Source of the DNA: Beaufortia kweichowensis
Taxonomy: Eukaryota > Chordata > Actinopteri > Cypriniformes > Gastromyzontidae
Direction: 5' to 3'
NCBI GenBank assembly: GCA_019155185.1
Contig: CM032813.1
Coordinates: 9,760,645-9,824,644, forward strand
DNA: 64,000 bases
Shown here: positions 26,746 through 34,139 of the stretch, in pieces
How the letters are laid out: the number at the start of each line of letters is the position of its first letter
Position numbering within the stretch: position 1 is the stretch's first letter
The notes under the pieces: generated by a model
Seen by the model: only the letters and a program-made list of their open reading frames with translations
What the model was told of the DNA's origin: nothing
Database searches by the model: none
Program-made: the position numbers and the translations under genes

Positions 26746-29700
26746 GATACAAATTGGGCAGTTTTGTCCAGCTCATCCTAAAGAGTCTCTTTGAGGTGTT
26801 TGGAATGTACTTCTCTAGTCCCTCTCTGCAAATCTCCAGGGGCCTGGAGAATCTCAGGGAGTTGAGCTGGGGGTTACCCTCTCTGGGAAGGCCAGAGAGG
26901 TACCATAACTGTCCTCCTAAGTAACAAACGGCAGGTCATCACTTAACCCAGACTTTCTGGAGCCAAAAGGGGTTCTGGTGTTGACTCCCCCCCCCCCCCT
27001 AGAAATTTGTTGTTTGTTGTAACTTTATGATCCCTTAAAGAAATCCAACATTTGGCCCGGCCAAGTCTCTACAAAAAGTAGCAAATAAATAAAAAAAGAT
27101 TTCTCCTGGTCTAGAGCCAATAATTCAACTTCAGCATCAAAATTTTTACAAATATCCAAAGTGTCTCTAACCAAAAAAGATTATTATTGATCTATTTGGT
27201 ATACAATAAATCTTGTAAAGGTTATGTTATGATCCTTAAATTTAGATAATGGTTTGATCATTCCATTTAACTCGCTATTGTTATTGTACTCGTACATTAG
27301 GTTCTCATTGTCGCACAGGGTCCTCGCACTGGCCGTGTGCGGGCCCACGATCACAAACTCAACCGTATAACCAGAGGTTATGGCTAAAGCAATTTAACAA
27401 TGTAGCTCCCGCTTACTATTATTAAAAGGTACCCATGTAGCCCCATACAATCGCCTATATAACAACTTAGTTCAAAGCTTAAACATTAATCAGAGGTTAT
27501 GGCCAGCACCGTAAGGCATTTGATATGACCCCATATAGTTATTAATTTAACTACATAACAACTTAAAGTACAGGCAATGACCAGAGGTTATGACTACCAC
27601 TATTATAGTCCCATATAGTCAGTGCGATTGCATAACAACTTAATTATTTAAGTTGCAAAACATTGTAAACTTAGTAAAGCACTTCTTAGTACTATTGTTG
27701 CCGCTTTTGATGTATCGCTTCATTGTCTCATTACTATTTGTAAGTCGCTTTGGATAAAAGCGTCAGCTAAATGCCTAAATATAAATGTAAATTATTTAAA
27801 TACACTTAACCCTTGTTGTAGATTTGCGGTAACACGGATACATCATAATCTACAAGAGCCAATAATTCAGAGTATTTACAAACCCGATTCCAAAAATTGT
27901 GAATAAAAACAGAATGCAATGTCAGAACCTGTGGCTGAGTGGACAGCACTCCAGACACATACTGCACAACTGCGCATGGCGACGCGAGTTCGAATCCAAG
28001 CTCTGGCGTTATTTCCAAGCCCGCTATCCTCTCTCTCCTCCCAATTCACTTCCTGTCTGTCTACACTTTCCTGTCTGAAAAAATGATAAAAAGGCAAAAA
28101 AGAAAACAGAATGCAATGATGTGAAAGTTTCAAATTTTAATATTTTATTCAGAATACAACATAGATGACATATCAAATGTTTAAACTGAAAATGTATAAT
28201 TTTAAGGGAGAAATAAGTTGATTTTAACTTTCGTGGCATCAACACATCTCAAAAAAGTTGGGACAAGGGCGTGTTTACCACTGTGTGGCATCCCCTCTTC
28301 TTTTTCTAACAGTCTGCAAACGTCTGAGGACTGAGGAGTTGCTCAAGTTTAGGAATAGGAATGTTGTCCCATTCTTGTCTAATACAGGCTTCTAGTTGCT
28401 CAACTGTCTTAGGTCTTCTTTGTCACATCTTCCTCTTTATGATGCACCAAATGTTTTCTATGGGTGAAAGATCTGGACTGCAGGCTGGCCATTTCAGTAC
28501 CCGGATCCTTCTTCTACGCAGCCATGATGTTGTAATTGATGCAGTATGTGGTCTAGCATTGTCATGCTGGAAAATGCAAGGTCTTCCCTGAAAGAGACGA
28601 CGTCTGGATGGGAGCATATGTTGTTCTAGAACTTGGATATACCTTTCAGCATTGATGGTGCCTTTCCAGATGTGTAAGCTGCCCGTGCCACACGCACTCA
28701 TGCGACTCCATACCATCAGAGATGCAGGCTTCTGAACTGAGCGCTGATAACAACTTGGGTTGTCCTTGTCCTCTTTAGTCCGGATGACATGGTGTCCCAG
28801 TTTTCCAAAAAGAACTTCAAATTTTGATTCGTCTGACCACAGAACAGTTTTCCACTTTGCCACAGTCCATTTTAAATGAGACTTGGCCCAGAGAAAACAC
28901 CTGCGCTTCATGTTTAGATATGGCTTCTTTTTTGACCTATAGAGTTTTAGCCGGCAACGGCGAATGGCACAGTGGATTGTGTTCACCGACAATGTTTTCT
29001 GGAAGTATTCCTGAGCCCATGTTGTGATTTCCATTACAGCAGCATTCCTGTATGTGATGCAGTGCCGTCTAAGGGCCCGAAGATCACGGGCATCCAGTAT
29101 GGTTTTCCGGCCTTGACCCTTACGCACAGAGATTGTTCTAGATTCTTTGAATCTTTGGATGATATTATCCACTAGCCAAACGTGCTAACTGTGCAGCAAG
29201 AGATTGCAGAGTCTCCACTGTGCCAAACTGTGTTGAAATTAACCCAGTAATCAGAAACATTATGTTCTTCTGGGGAGAGCCCAGGCGATTGGCAGATGGC
29301 TAAGAGCATTAGAGAGATACCTGCCAAACGTTAGCCTGCTCTCCTCTCCTGCTGTGAAAGCCATTGTGAGGAGAAAAGAGGTGCACCCCTGTGTATCTAC
29401 AGCATATGGTGGGCTAAATATTGACTGATATTATAATTATGAACAGCATAAGATAAGATGATAATAACTTCGAACTCTTTGCAATTTTTCTCTGAGAAAC
29501 TCTTTCTGATATTGCTCCACTATTTTTCGCCGCAGCATTGGGGTAATTGGTGATCCTCTGCCCATCTTGACTTCTGAGAGACACGGCCACTCTGAGAGGC
29601 TCTTTTTATACCCAATCATGTTGCCAATTGACCTAATAAGTTGCAAATTGGTCCTCCAGCTGTTCCTTATATGTACATTTAACTTTTCCGGCCTCTTATT

Positions 29701-31918
29701 GCTACCTGTCCCAACTTTTTTGGAATGTGTAGCTCTCATGAAATCCAAAATGACATTTCAAAATGTCTCACTTTCAACATTTGACATGTTATCTATATTC
29801 TATTGTGAATAAAATATAAGTTTATGAGATTTGTAAATTTTTTTACAAATTTTTATCCTTTTTTATTCACAATTTGTACAGTGTCCCAACTATTTTGGAA
29901 TCGGGTTTGTAGAATGGATACAAACATAACAATTTATTAATCAGGTAAACGAAAACAATGATTCAATATCTAATTCAAACAATTTAGTAAAGTGATCAAT
30001 TCATGTAAAACAGTCAATAATGCAGAGATGAGAGAATTTAGATATTTTACCTGACAATCAAAACTACACACAGCAACTGCGGGAAATCCGTTTAAAGACT
30101 CCGACTATAAGAACTACACACAGTGATTGTGCGGGAAATCCGTTTACAGACTCCGACTATAAGAACTACACACAGTGATTGTGCAGGAGATCCGTTTACA
30201 GACTCCCACTATAAGAACTACACACAGCGATTGTGCGGGAGATCCGTTTACAGACTCCCAGAACCTTTTGCTTGCTTCCCTTAAATACCCAAATCAAAGT
30301 ATACTTCCTCCAAATGGAGATGTAATTTACATTGAAAAGACTCTGAACCTGATCAGGCCCAAATGGCCATGTCCATGAAAGAGCCCAGGAAGGACACACC
30401 CACAACAGTGAGCAGAATATCTCCAAACTCCTTAAACCTTTGTTATGATCTGCTCTACTGTTGTGGGGATAGGACCATTGTGTGAGTCGCACTGAGACAT
30501 TTCAAATGATATCAGACATGAATATTTAGATACTTTGATCACACAGAATGTGGTATATCTTAAATACAGTTCATTGATGAGTTTTGGGGATCTCTGAGCT
30601 GAGGGGAAGTAGATGTAGAGAGGGGGAGAAAGAGACGGATGTGAAGGTGTGAGTTCGCAATCAGCATCCTTTGAGGTGTGCTATTTGAGATGGGGATGCA
30701 AACTCTGTGGGGAACTCAATATGTAGGAAAAACTCCTTTGTTCCCCAGGAGATGTGATGTCCTTTTGGTTTGGACATCTTGGCACCAGTCTTACAATATT
30801 AAAGAAATGTATTCTTTAATGCCCCACATTTGGTGCATAAACATTTATGAAATAAAATGTAAATAATACTTTTAACTAATACAAGGCAACTTCTTCAATT
30901 TTCACCATACTTGTTTTATCTGAGGTAAAACAAAAGGCAACTCCTGCACTTAGATTTGTACCATGACTAAGTATATGTTGACCTTTCCTTTCCTTGACCA
31001 GTCTATTTGATCTAGACTATACATAGTGGAATCATCTTGAGATCTGACTTCAGGTCCACACACAGAGCTCGCTTGAGTCACAGTCATAATCACAGAAAGA
31101 TGAAACATAAAAACATTGAAATTGGTTGAGAAATGTAAATGTTATTGTGCTTTAAATGCTAAATAAGCTGTGCTCCCCACTCATATGTTTCTAGAGCTGT
31201 TTTCACATTTATATGATTTATATGATTTATATAAAATACACAGATATTTTTGTCCTGGGATTTGTCATGGATCATTCGATTTTGTTTCCTCACACTGCCA
31301 GTCATTTTACGGCATTTGCGCTTGCGTTCACACACACACATTCCGTAAAGATCACGTACAGATGCGCGACACCAGGATGTGACGTGTACTGTATACATCG
31401 AGAACTGTAGTTTCTTTTCCTGATTCTATCATAAACCAGTGCACGTGTTCACACAGAAGGCAGATTAACGGCAGTTTATCAGGATCAAGGCTCTGTGTGG
31501 ATGGGGTTTTGGTAAAAGATGGCGGGCCTGTTGACGTATTGCCTGAGCTAGCTAAAGCGGCCAATGCGCTGTCTAATATTCTTTATGTCTGAAAATTCTG
31601 AGTGCTCGAGTTTAAAAACTTTCCTCTTTAATGTACAAGTTCACACTGCACGATTTTAGCCCAGATTGTCACTCTCTGAAAGGTTTTGAAACATCACCAA
31701 CATATGCCCAAAATCGGAGGCAAATCGGTGCAATCATGCATTGTGCATGCTGCAATCTTTAATTGTACAAAATTATGTGTGTCTCGATTTTAATATATCT
31801 TTCTTTTCAGATTCATCGTAGCAAAAACAGATGGAAGTTTTACTTGAAAGATGGTGTAATGTGTTATGGAGGCAAAGACTATGTTTTCTCCAAAGCAGTC
31901 GGAGAGGCTGAATGGTAA
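2539..31918 (+). CDS. gtf2a1: TFIIA alpha/beta subunit, last two coding exons
   Basis: Exon 2539-2628 (30 codons, preceded by TTTTTTTCAG, followed by GTAAGA) and terminal exon 31811-31918 (35 residues plus TAA, preceded by TTCTTTTCAG) join in phase 0. They encode the conserved C-terminus of TFIIA alpha/beta. The first exon carries the acidic SGDDVSEQDIPEIFDTEN stretch and VCQYDK. The second carries RSKNRWKFYLKDGVMCYGG and ends in AEW. In TFIIA this part forms the beta-barrel with the gamma subunit that contacts TBP-TATA and upstream DNA in RNA polymerase II pre-initiation. Upstream exons lie outside the window. The paralogue gtf2a1l has nearly the same C-terminus, so the symbol is provisional. 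The intron is 29,182 bp and full of nested transposons. An AATAAA at 32109-32114 may be the polyadenylation signal. Confidence 0.88.
2629..3336 (-). repeat. start of the large intron with an L2-type 3' tail
   Basis: Mostly unique AT-rich DNA. At about 3082-3255 there is a reverse-complemented L2/SINE tail (CATTTGGCAGACGC and TTTTATCCAAAG), the complement of the tail seen at 15790-15856. Nothing else is recognised. Confidence 0.5.
3337..3440. repeat. interspersed repeat common in cyprinids
   Basis: Carries AAAGGGTTAGTTTACCC then AAAAATGAAAATTTG and TTACTCACCC, close to a very abundant repeat I know from carp and zebrafish genomes. Class assignment is from memory and uncertain. Confidence 0.5.
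3441..4169. other. intronic DNA with one arm of a distant inverted repeat
   Basis: About 3706-3770 (GCACGGTCTCAC, CTTTGTTTGCAACATAGGGG) is repeated in inverted orientation at about 4791-4870, suggesting a decayed DNA element with arms roughly 1 kb apart. No coding signal. Confidence 0.4.
4170..4300. repeat. LINE/SINE tail with (TTCAA)n
   Basis: Five TTCAA units followed by TTTTATTTGTATAGCGCTTTT, the same tail as at 639-705 and 38884-38950. Confidence 0.6.
4392..4671. mobile_element. MITE with CACTGTAAAA terminal inverted repeats
   Basis: A 280-bp element whose ends are inverted copies of each other over about 65 bp: CACTGTAAAAACTGAAGGAT at the left, and the complement of CACTGTAAAACTAAAGGATC at the right. 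The similarity continues inward through GGTTCCTCACACTG and CACACCGGC. There is no open coding region. A clear target duplication was not found, so the superfamily is unresolved; CACTG ends are compatible with CACTA-type elements. Confidence 0.7.
4672..5179. other. intronic DNA with second arm of the 3.7/4.8-kb inverted repeat
   Basis: About 4791-4870 is the inverted partner of 3706-3770. The remainder is AT-rich with many TAGTATA-like words and no coding signal. Confidence 0.4.
5180..5460. repeat. tandem repeat, about 135-bp unit, two copies
   Basis: Units begin near 5180 and 5317, with a third start near 5451 cut off by the CACTA end. Shared landmarks are CTCTATGATG/CTCTACGATG, GCAGAG, TGGTTGCTTGGGTAC/CGGTTGCTAGGGTAC, GCGACTTGGCAT and CGAGTGAAA.GAGCCCACTG.CATGT. 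Confidence 0.8.
5461..5760. repeat. left subterminal repeat array of the CACTA element
   Basis: Contains many palindromic words, GGGGCCCA, TGGGCTACCCAACTGGGACC, GTGGCCCCACATG and ATGTGGGGCCCATC. The stretch 5511-5539 matches the reverse complement of 13954-13982 at most positions, which is the pattern of CACTA transposase or accessory-protein binding regions. Confidence 0.7.
5761..6583. other. 3' flank of the DUF4806 gene with AT microsatellite
   Basis: AT-rich DNA between the left subterminal array and the DUF4806 stop codon. It includes (TA)n at about 6483-6518 and shorter TATA runs to 6540. The DUF4806 3' UTR and poly(A) site should lie here, but I cannot place the site. Confidence 0.4.
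6584..9541 (-). CDS. DUF4806 protein encoded within the CACTA element
   Basis: Five coding exons on the minus strand join with GT-AG introns and compatible phases: 9541-9346, 9216-9108, 8452-8023, 7809-7650, 6678-6584. They total 990 nt, 329 aa plus TAA. The N-terminus (MLPFAVVDFLDGGGVAVIP, then CYWPP and WPLFKVRVLG) is the usual start of fish DUF4806 proteins. A basic KGKRKRR tail ends exon 2, a Ser/Pro-rich linker fills exon 3, and the DUF4806 domain (FPLKTVSDVEAMELKL to REYNFVGRHGKREF) spans about residues 215-298. A WLIGARDRGGNR motif follows. Function is unknown; by position it may be an accessory or DNA-binding factor of the transposon. The start is the first ATG after a strong splice acceptor (ending at 9543), 24 nt past the transposase stop. 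Confidence 0.8.
6831..7580 (+). mobile_element. hAT remnant in DUF4806 intron 4
   Basis: Starts with CAGGGCTCGAAATTGCGACC, typical of a fish hAT end. At about 7040-7310 the plus strand shows a decayed BED zinc-finger region (TDFFCKLPKV, then MHCIHCKACGTEFAGNTAF, in different frames). GGTGCTCCTA units follow to about 7570. Stops and frameshifts disrupt it. Confidence 0.6.
8494..8890 (-). pseudogene. LINE endonuclease-domain fragment in DUF4806 intron 2
   Basis: Minus-strand translation from 8808 contains GILNIRSLNNKALFINDMI and LDMLCLTETWLKP, the N-terminal landmarks of APE-type endonucleases in L2/CR1-like LINEs. No reverse transcriptase is attached. It lies between DUF4806 exons 2 and 3 and does not break them. 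Confidence 0.75.
8985..9057 (-). repeat. terminal fragment of a second hAT copy
   Basis: The reverse complement of about 9020-9050 reads AGGGCTCTACAGTGCGACC, resembling the terminus at 6831. The two ends cannot belong to one element, because intact DUF4806 exons lie between them. Confidence 0.45.
9566..11626 (-). CDS. CACTA (CMC)-type transposase, intact 686-aa ORF
   Basis: One uninterrupted exon. The acidic N-terminus (residues 25-115) is followed by a conserved LAEWAAEYNISQNALSALL segment. A TNP2-like core comes next: INIDGLPLF (Asp203), a SLWPILARI stretch, APDAFICDAPARAF (Asp282), a Cys/His cluster (C291, H295, C301, C304) and DYMHLVCLG (Asp360). HSLIHIAQDARIFGPLD and FPFETFLGKLKKIVRRP (residues 498-536) match the DUF4218-like region that follows TNP2 in plant CACTA transposases. 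An acceptor (TTTTCTTACAG) lies 8 nt upstream of the ATG, so the message probably begins in a noncoding exon. The absence of stops over 2 kb suggests recent or ongoing selection. Superfamily is inferred from motifs and the subterminal repeats. Confidence 0.8.
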   Translation of the reverse strand: MEHSQRTKRRKIAAKVAEHFHLVSQQIDQPLDFNLEAAYGEPLQDDPLEIYNDSVVDDSLIVENEYTTDIFYDALDDNIFNEFENGMPADASDFDLDFECSDSEEAASEKLDDAHGLAEWAAEYNISQNALSALLKILKQKGLNVPLDARTLMCTERTCNVKNVAGGSYYHFGIRNSVVAELASLDFDLRDLTDTLTLRINIDGLPLFRSTTLSLWPILARIKEIPSSNVFMIGLYSGVTKPSHLQEYLNEFIQDFKAVIHEGIQCNGVHFRVTAPDAFICDAPARAFLKCVKGHTGYYACERCTQKGVYLNRRVCFPELTSEQRTDKKFRDMGYEDHQVGVSPLCELGGVALVSSFVLDYMHLVCLGVMRKLIFLWLKGPLKCRQSVQILTVVSAYMASVRQYLPRNFARKPRSILEISMWKATELRQFLLYTGPVALLNNISSVMYKHFMLLSVSVRILLSPDLCTENCDFAEDILKVFVKDFGLIYGLEFVGYNVHSLIHIAQDARIFGPLDNISCFPFETFLGKLKKIVRRPQNPVQQIVRRIHEKQSLAKQKKTSISSPLKQPHLSGPVTNELGTCQQYRWYNDGQTLISCCKGDNCFSVKGRVLIVRNILLSSCDSVNVLCNIFENYDSFFSYPIDSACLGIHFVSNLSKDLHTVPVEELRRKMVLLPYKTGYVALPQLH
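11635..13413 (-). other. probable leader intron of the CACTA transcripts
   Basis: Noncoding DNA between the transposase acceptor (about 11635) and a candidate donor (GTGAGA, 13419-13414). A region at 12050-12410, with GGGGCTCTGCCCCACC and GACGAGCCGCGCC, looks like another unclassified fish repeat. No coding signal was found. Confidence 0.4.
13414..13560 (-). promoter_or_regulatory. candidate leader exon and promoter of the CACTA element
   Basis: On the minus strand, CTACACTTAAG followed by GTGAGAAC gives a good splice donor at 13420/13419. It is preceded by a GC-richer stretch containing GCGCGCCATTTCGTCGG. Position fits a shared 5' noncoding exon; the transcription start is not visible. Confidence 0.4.
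13860..14045. repeat. right subterminal repeat array of the CACTA element
   Basis: Contains GAGCCCATACAC, GAGCCCACCTGGGTTCACCC, GTCCTAGTTGGGTCACCC, GTGGGCCCCAGAT and GAGCCCATGCCC, inverted relative to the array at 5461-5760. Confidence 0.7.
14046..14475. repeat. copy of a repeat also present at 58985-59235
   Basis: From about 14260 onward, blocks such as CTCATGTATAGACTGATATT, TGATGTCTGGAC and CTGAAAATGTCATGTCCATAA recur in the same order near 58985-59235. The first 200 bp show nothing recognisable. Confidence 0.55.
14476..15856 (+). mobile_element. 5'-truncated L2-type LINE
   Basis: Reverse transcriptase coding sequence in shifting frames: LSAVFDTVNHQILL, GVPQGSVLAPLLFI and the catalytic CYADDTQIF near 14830. 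The palm and C-terminal part follows (LDYCNALLAGLP, LHWLPVAARIKFK, LWNNLP). The L2 3' end has GTCGCTTTGGATAAAAGCGT and AAATGTAAATGTAA at 15783-15856. Frameshifts near 14720 and 15110 make it non-coding now. Confidence 0.85.
15857..16690 (-). pseudogene. LINE reverse transcriptase fragment, opposite strand
   Basis: Minus-strand frames contain MLDLSTAFDTIDHGTLL, YGVPQGSVLGPLLFALYML and a mutated catalytic site, CYAGNTQLYI in place of CYADDTQLYL. LDYCNALLGGCPASLLQ-like coding follows nearer 16000. It resembles the LINE at 38884-40850 and abuts the plus-strand L2 tail to tail. Confidence 0.75.
16691..17049. other. intronic DNA, nothing recognised
   Basis: No splice-flanked exon or repeat landmark seen. 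The short open frames here are chance ones. Confidence 0.4.
17206..18559. mobile_element. foldback (long inverted repeat) element
   Basis: The left arm (17206-17258 plus 17788-18055) and right arm (about 18262-18559) are inverted copies over roughly 300 bp. Shared landmarks are AAATCAGTAGC, TTATTTGAATGTGAGA, CAGCCCTGATGTGAAAATCT, TTAATAGTTACAAATGTGTA and ACAACCTCTCAGATCTGGCA. The centre (about 200 bp) is unique. The left arm is split by the solo LTR at 17259. Confidence 0.85.
17259..17787 (-). mobile_element. solo LTR, 529 bp
   Basis: Starts TGTTACGGGG, ends GACCTAACA, and is flanked by an identical 5-bp duplication, GTCAT (17254-17258 and 17788-17792). Removing it and one GTCAT restores the left arm of the foldback. 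Ends resemble the Gypsy LTR at 38009-38508 (shared GAGGCACAG.CAAAACAGG and ATCCGATGCTGAAG), implying the same family and minus orientation. Confidence 0.85.
19240..22725 (+). pseudogene. Gypsy gag-pol remnant
   Basis: In order: a gag-like segment (19330-19760, with EMTGQLQKSE-type coding in shifted frames), CCHC knuckles (CYRCGSTKHLAND near 20695), a DSGSSVS protease site near 20940, a reverse transcriptase fragment (21366-21780; FSTVDLENAYFQ and NYLDDVIVW), the RNase H end (YRPGS..NHKADALSR near 22290) and a broken chromodomain near 22550. The integrase core is deleted. Multiple stops and frameshifts are present, and a hAT splits the knuckle region. Confidence 0.8.
19891..20677. mobile_element. 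non-autonomous hAT element in the Gypsy gag
   Basis: Begins CAGAGGTGGGTAGAGTAGC and ends CTACCCACCTCTG. Flanks are identical 8-bp duplications, CTGCCTTG (19883-19890 and 20678-20685). ACTCAAGTAA-type internal repeats occur near both ends. No transposase is encoded. Removing the element reconnects the Gypsy CCHC region. Confidence 0.9.
22761..23223. other. intronic DNA, nothing recognised
   Basis: AT-rich sequence between the Gypsy end and the Harbinger element. The longest frame (22805-23104) has no family landmarks and looks like chance. Confidence 0.4.
23224..23811 (+). mobile_element. PIF/Harbinger-derived element with internal deletion
   Basis: Terminal inverted repeats: TGCTGCGTTCACACCAAACG at the left, and the inverted GTGAACGCAGCA at the right. 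CGCGAAT/ATTCGCG words fill the subterminal regions. The 3-bp target duplication expected for Harbinger is not clear. It contains only the first transposase exon. Confidence 0.75.
23302..23574 (+). pseudogene. HARBI1-like transposase N-terminal fragment
   Basis: Open for 90 codons. It encodes the HARBI1-like N-terminus: an arginine-rich helix (KRRRFVRRRVWVHQILQRR), then GEFHQLLQELRLDDGRFQRY and FRLSRSQFDDLLSRVG. It ends before the catalytic domain, where the element is deleted. A short truncated protein is possible but has no catalytic residues. Confidence 0.7.
23812..24880. other. intronic DNA, nothing recognised
   Basis: AT-rich, without repeat landmarks or splice-flanked coding. The long minus-strand frames at 23823-24346 are low-complexity hydrophobic translations without family resemblance. 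Confidence 0.4.
24881..25600 (-). pseudogene. L1-type LINE reverse transcriptase fragment
   Basis: Minus-strand 25562-25335 encodes WIQLLYSGAAYMVKIGG then QGCPLSGQLYSIAIEPLL, the L1-clade reverse transcriptase region just before the catalytic FADD. Later sequence is frame-broken. Confidence 0.7.
25601..27300. other. unclassified repeat-like intronic DNA
   Basis: No coding landmarks. Contains a GA-rich stretch at 26166-26186, (AT)n at about 26717-26745 and a C11-type homopolymer at 26988-26998. The stretch 26340-26920 has promoter- and LTR-like GC-richer patches but no confirmed ends. Confidence 0.35.
27301..27655. repeat. degenerate tandem repeat with CCAGAGGTTATG core
   Basis: Three irregular units near 27369, 27491 and 27580 share CAGAGGTTATG, then CCCATATAG/CCCATACAA and TATAACAACTTA. 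Spacing is about 90-125 bp. Confidence 0.6.
27656..27795 (+). repeat. L2 3'-end fragment
   Basis: Nearly identical to 15720-15850, sharing AACATTGTAAACTTAG, TTGATGTATCGCTTCATTG and GTCGCTTTGGATAAAAGCGT. It is a second copy of the same L2 family's tail. Confidence 0.85.
27922..28102 (+). mobile_element. tRNA-derived SINE
   Basis: The 181-bp insertion starts with a tRNA-like head: an A-box-like TGGCTGAGTGG and a B-box GTTCGAATCC about 50 bp later. It ends in an A-rich tail. Flanking it is a 16-bp direct duplication, AAAACAGAATGCAATG (27906-27921 and 28103-28118). The head resembles a Ser/Leu-type tRNA but has no proper cloverleaf, so it is not a tRNA gene. Confidence 0.85.
28423..29172 (-). 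pseudogene. Tc1-type DD34E transposase, N-terminally disrupted
   Basis: A 249-codon open frame covers most of the catalytic domain: LWSDESKFEV (first Asp), FQHDNARPHTA (second Asp) and SPDLSPIENIW (Glu), with DD34E spacing. The paired-type HTH start lies farther upstream in other frames (MGRGSPITPMLRRKIVEQY near 29565), separated by stops and a divergent stretch at 29175-29437. The full enzyme cannot be made from this copy. Confidence 0.85.
30054..30262. repeat. minisatellite, about 52-bp unit, four copies
   Basis: Units start near 30062, 30112, 30164 and 30215. Core landmarks are AACTACACACAG, TGTGCGGGA, ATCCGTTTACAGACTCC and ACTATAAG. Confidence 0.9.
30263..31810. other. 3' part of the large gtf2a1 intron
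   Basis: No confirmed repeats or exons. The final 10 bp are the polypyrimidine tract and AG of the terminal exon. Confidence 0.45.
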
Positions 31919-33124
31919 AAGCACCGTAGCTCTACTGTTATACTAAACTAATTATTATTTATTATTATTATGATTCAGTTTTTCTTACAGAGTGTTTCTT
32001 AATTACAAGAAAAAAGCAAAATAACATAGTTTGTTTGCTTTGTCATATTTGATACATAGATGAATGTTAAGGCTTATTTGAGGTTAAGCTTCTAATGTCT
32101 TCAGATAGAATAAACACTTCTGTTTGTTTATTTATTACATTATTTCTGGCTGAGGTGAATGTGAAAATGTTTGGTGTCATAAGTATCATTTTGTTTTTGG
32201 TTATCTTTGAACAATTGTTTTGCTGTTTATTCTGAAAGAAGATAACATTAAATGGGCACTATTCAGAAATGGCTGTGCTGTTTATGATCTTTTTTTGTCA
32301 CAAATGTGTAAAAACATGATGTAAAAGCAGTGAAATGTTTTTTCCTGTAAGCATTGGTTCTTTTGCACCTTTAAAAGGTTGTTGCTTGTGTTCCTTCTTG
32401 TAGCTCAATTGTGTTGACATACCTGACCGTGTGTTCAGCATTACGTCGACTCACAAAAAATGCATGTCATCAAAATACACCAGAGATCATTTATTATGTA
32501 GTTTGTTTGGCAAAGTTCAGGAGGTGCACGGTCATGTAATCCAACCAATCAGCGCAGAGAGGTCTCTATAAATAGCCGTCCCTCTTCTCTGTCCTGTGAT
32601 GGTTTGTTGCATCATCACTCCTCCTCCCCATTGCCTCTCTCTTGACTGGTATCTATCTCAATTAAAAGCGTTAGGGTTGGGGGGACTCTGGATTCGGGCT
32701 AAAATTCTGAGCTCGGAGCCCTCCCCTCGGACAGCATGTAAAATATTCTTTGTCTTCATATCTGATTACATGTTAATGCAAAATCGTGAAATATCATGCT
32801 TTAAATGTCAATTCTGATGCTGATCTACACCCCCTTCTGGAGAGAGAAAGAGAGAGTACTACTAATACACTGCTTCTTCAGCAGTTCAGATGTCAGGAGT
32901 AAATTAAGATTTTTCTCTTCAGTCTTACATCCAACAACAAAACAGTCGTAAGTCATACCACTACACCACCCGGTCACGTGACAATTACCCTTCTGCTCAC
33001 AGTCTTGCCCTGTGATAAAATTCGACTACTTCCATACTATACAATAGGCAAAAAAAGTCATGGAAATATGTTTCACAAATACCTGTAAAAGATGTAGTTT
33101 TTGATTGTTAATTTTAAACAGTAA
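31919..33124. other. gtf2a1 3' UTR and flanking DNA
   Basis: AATAAA at 32109-32114 is the first candidate poly(A) signal after the stop. Downstream, CTATAAATAG at 32566-32575, with a pyrimidine-rich stretch and AATTAAAAG, looks like an LTR or promoter fragment, but no ends could be defined. Confidence 0.4.
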
Positions 33125-33487
33125 ATCAATTGGGCAATCAGGCGCGTTGAGGGTGTCCTCACTACAGTTCCATAACTAGCAATAATATCAATATTAATAT
33201 AATATCAAGATCCGAACAGGTACAGGTAACAATCTCCAAACACGGGTATACAAACATAACATGAACAACAATACCGGGCAATGAGGGAAGACAAACTCAC
33301 ACGTTTTAAAGAGTCCAGTAATGGTGATCAGGTGCGGGTGAAATCAAGCATGGATGCCGGTAAATGGTGACAGGTGTGTGTGGTGCAAGGTGTTATGGGA
33401 AATTGAGTTCAAAAGTCCAGTGAAACAGATCGTGAATAAGTGATGGGAGAATCCGATGTTGCAGATGGAGGAACTGACTCCGTGACA
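33125..33487 (-). repeat. Gypsy LTR fragment
   Basis: From about 33266 it parallels the LTR at 38300-38508 (AACAATACCGGGCAATGA, AAAGAGTCCAGTAATG, CAGGTGCGGGTGAAATCAA, AATCCGATG) and ends at CCGTGACA. It is the 5' end of that LTR family in minus orientation, without an attached internal region. Confidence 0.65.
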
Positions 33488-34139
33488 CTATCCATAAAAA
33501 CCTCAATTAAAAAAACTTTTTAAAAGATCCAATTAAAACTAAATTTGAGTTTTGTATAAGTCCTCTATTCCAAGGCAAAAATGTGCAAAAAGTAAAACGG
33601 TACAATATTTTCTTTCAGAAAATCAACAAAAAAAAATCAGTGCAATCTTTGTGCATTTTCTAGTAACAAATAAACAAACAGAAAACAACATGGAAACAAT
33701 TATTAGTCAGTTGAATGCACACATTCTTTACAGATTTGAGTGAGAGTGACACCCTAAGGTTTTTCTGCAATTTTCAAATTTTGAGTTCCTCAGTAAGTCG
33801 TGCCATTCTTTGACTGCAAATGAGCCCTGACATACTGAATACACGCTCTGAAGCTGAGCTTGAGGCAGAGATACACAAATACTTCTTGGCCAGCTGTGCC
33901 AAGTTAGGTAAATTTTTCTCATGGGTCTTCCACTGTTACAGTTCCACCCTGCATCTCGCTACCGGACTCCATTTCCCAGACTGCCTTGCTCCTCATAACA
34001 CCTGTTACCTGTCACCAGCCATCACTGTTGATCACTGTCACCTGTCACCCTCATCAATGAACTTGTATATATACCTGTCTGTTTCTTTTGTTCTCTGTCG
34101 TGTGTTGATGTTAGTTTGTTTGGTATCGTGTTCTGTTAT

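Larger units (their letters stand above)
27879..29909 (-). mobile_element. Tc1/mariner element
   Basis: Inverted termini, CAAACCCGATTCCAAAA and TTTTGGAATCGGGTTTG, are flanked by TA (27877-27878 and 29910-29911). ATTGTGAATAAAAA is also mirrored just inside. It carries a DD34E transposase remnant and a SINE insertion. Confidence 0.9.

Noticed and set aside
27936..27996. Possible functional tRNA gene
   Set aside because: A- and B-box-like motifs are present, but there is no acceptor-stem pairing or proper cloverleaf; it is the head of a SINE with target duplication.
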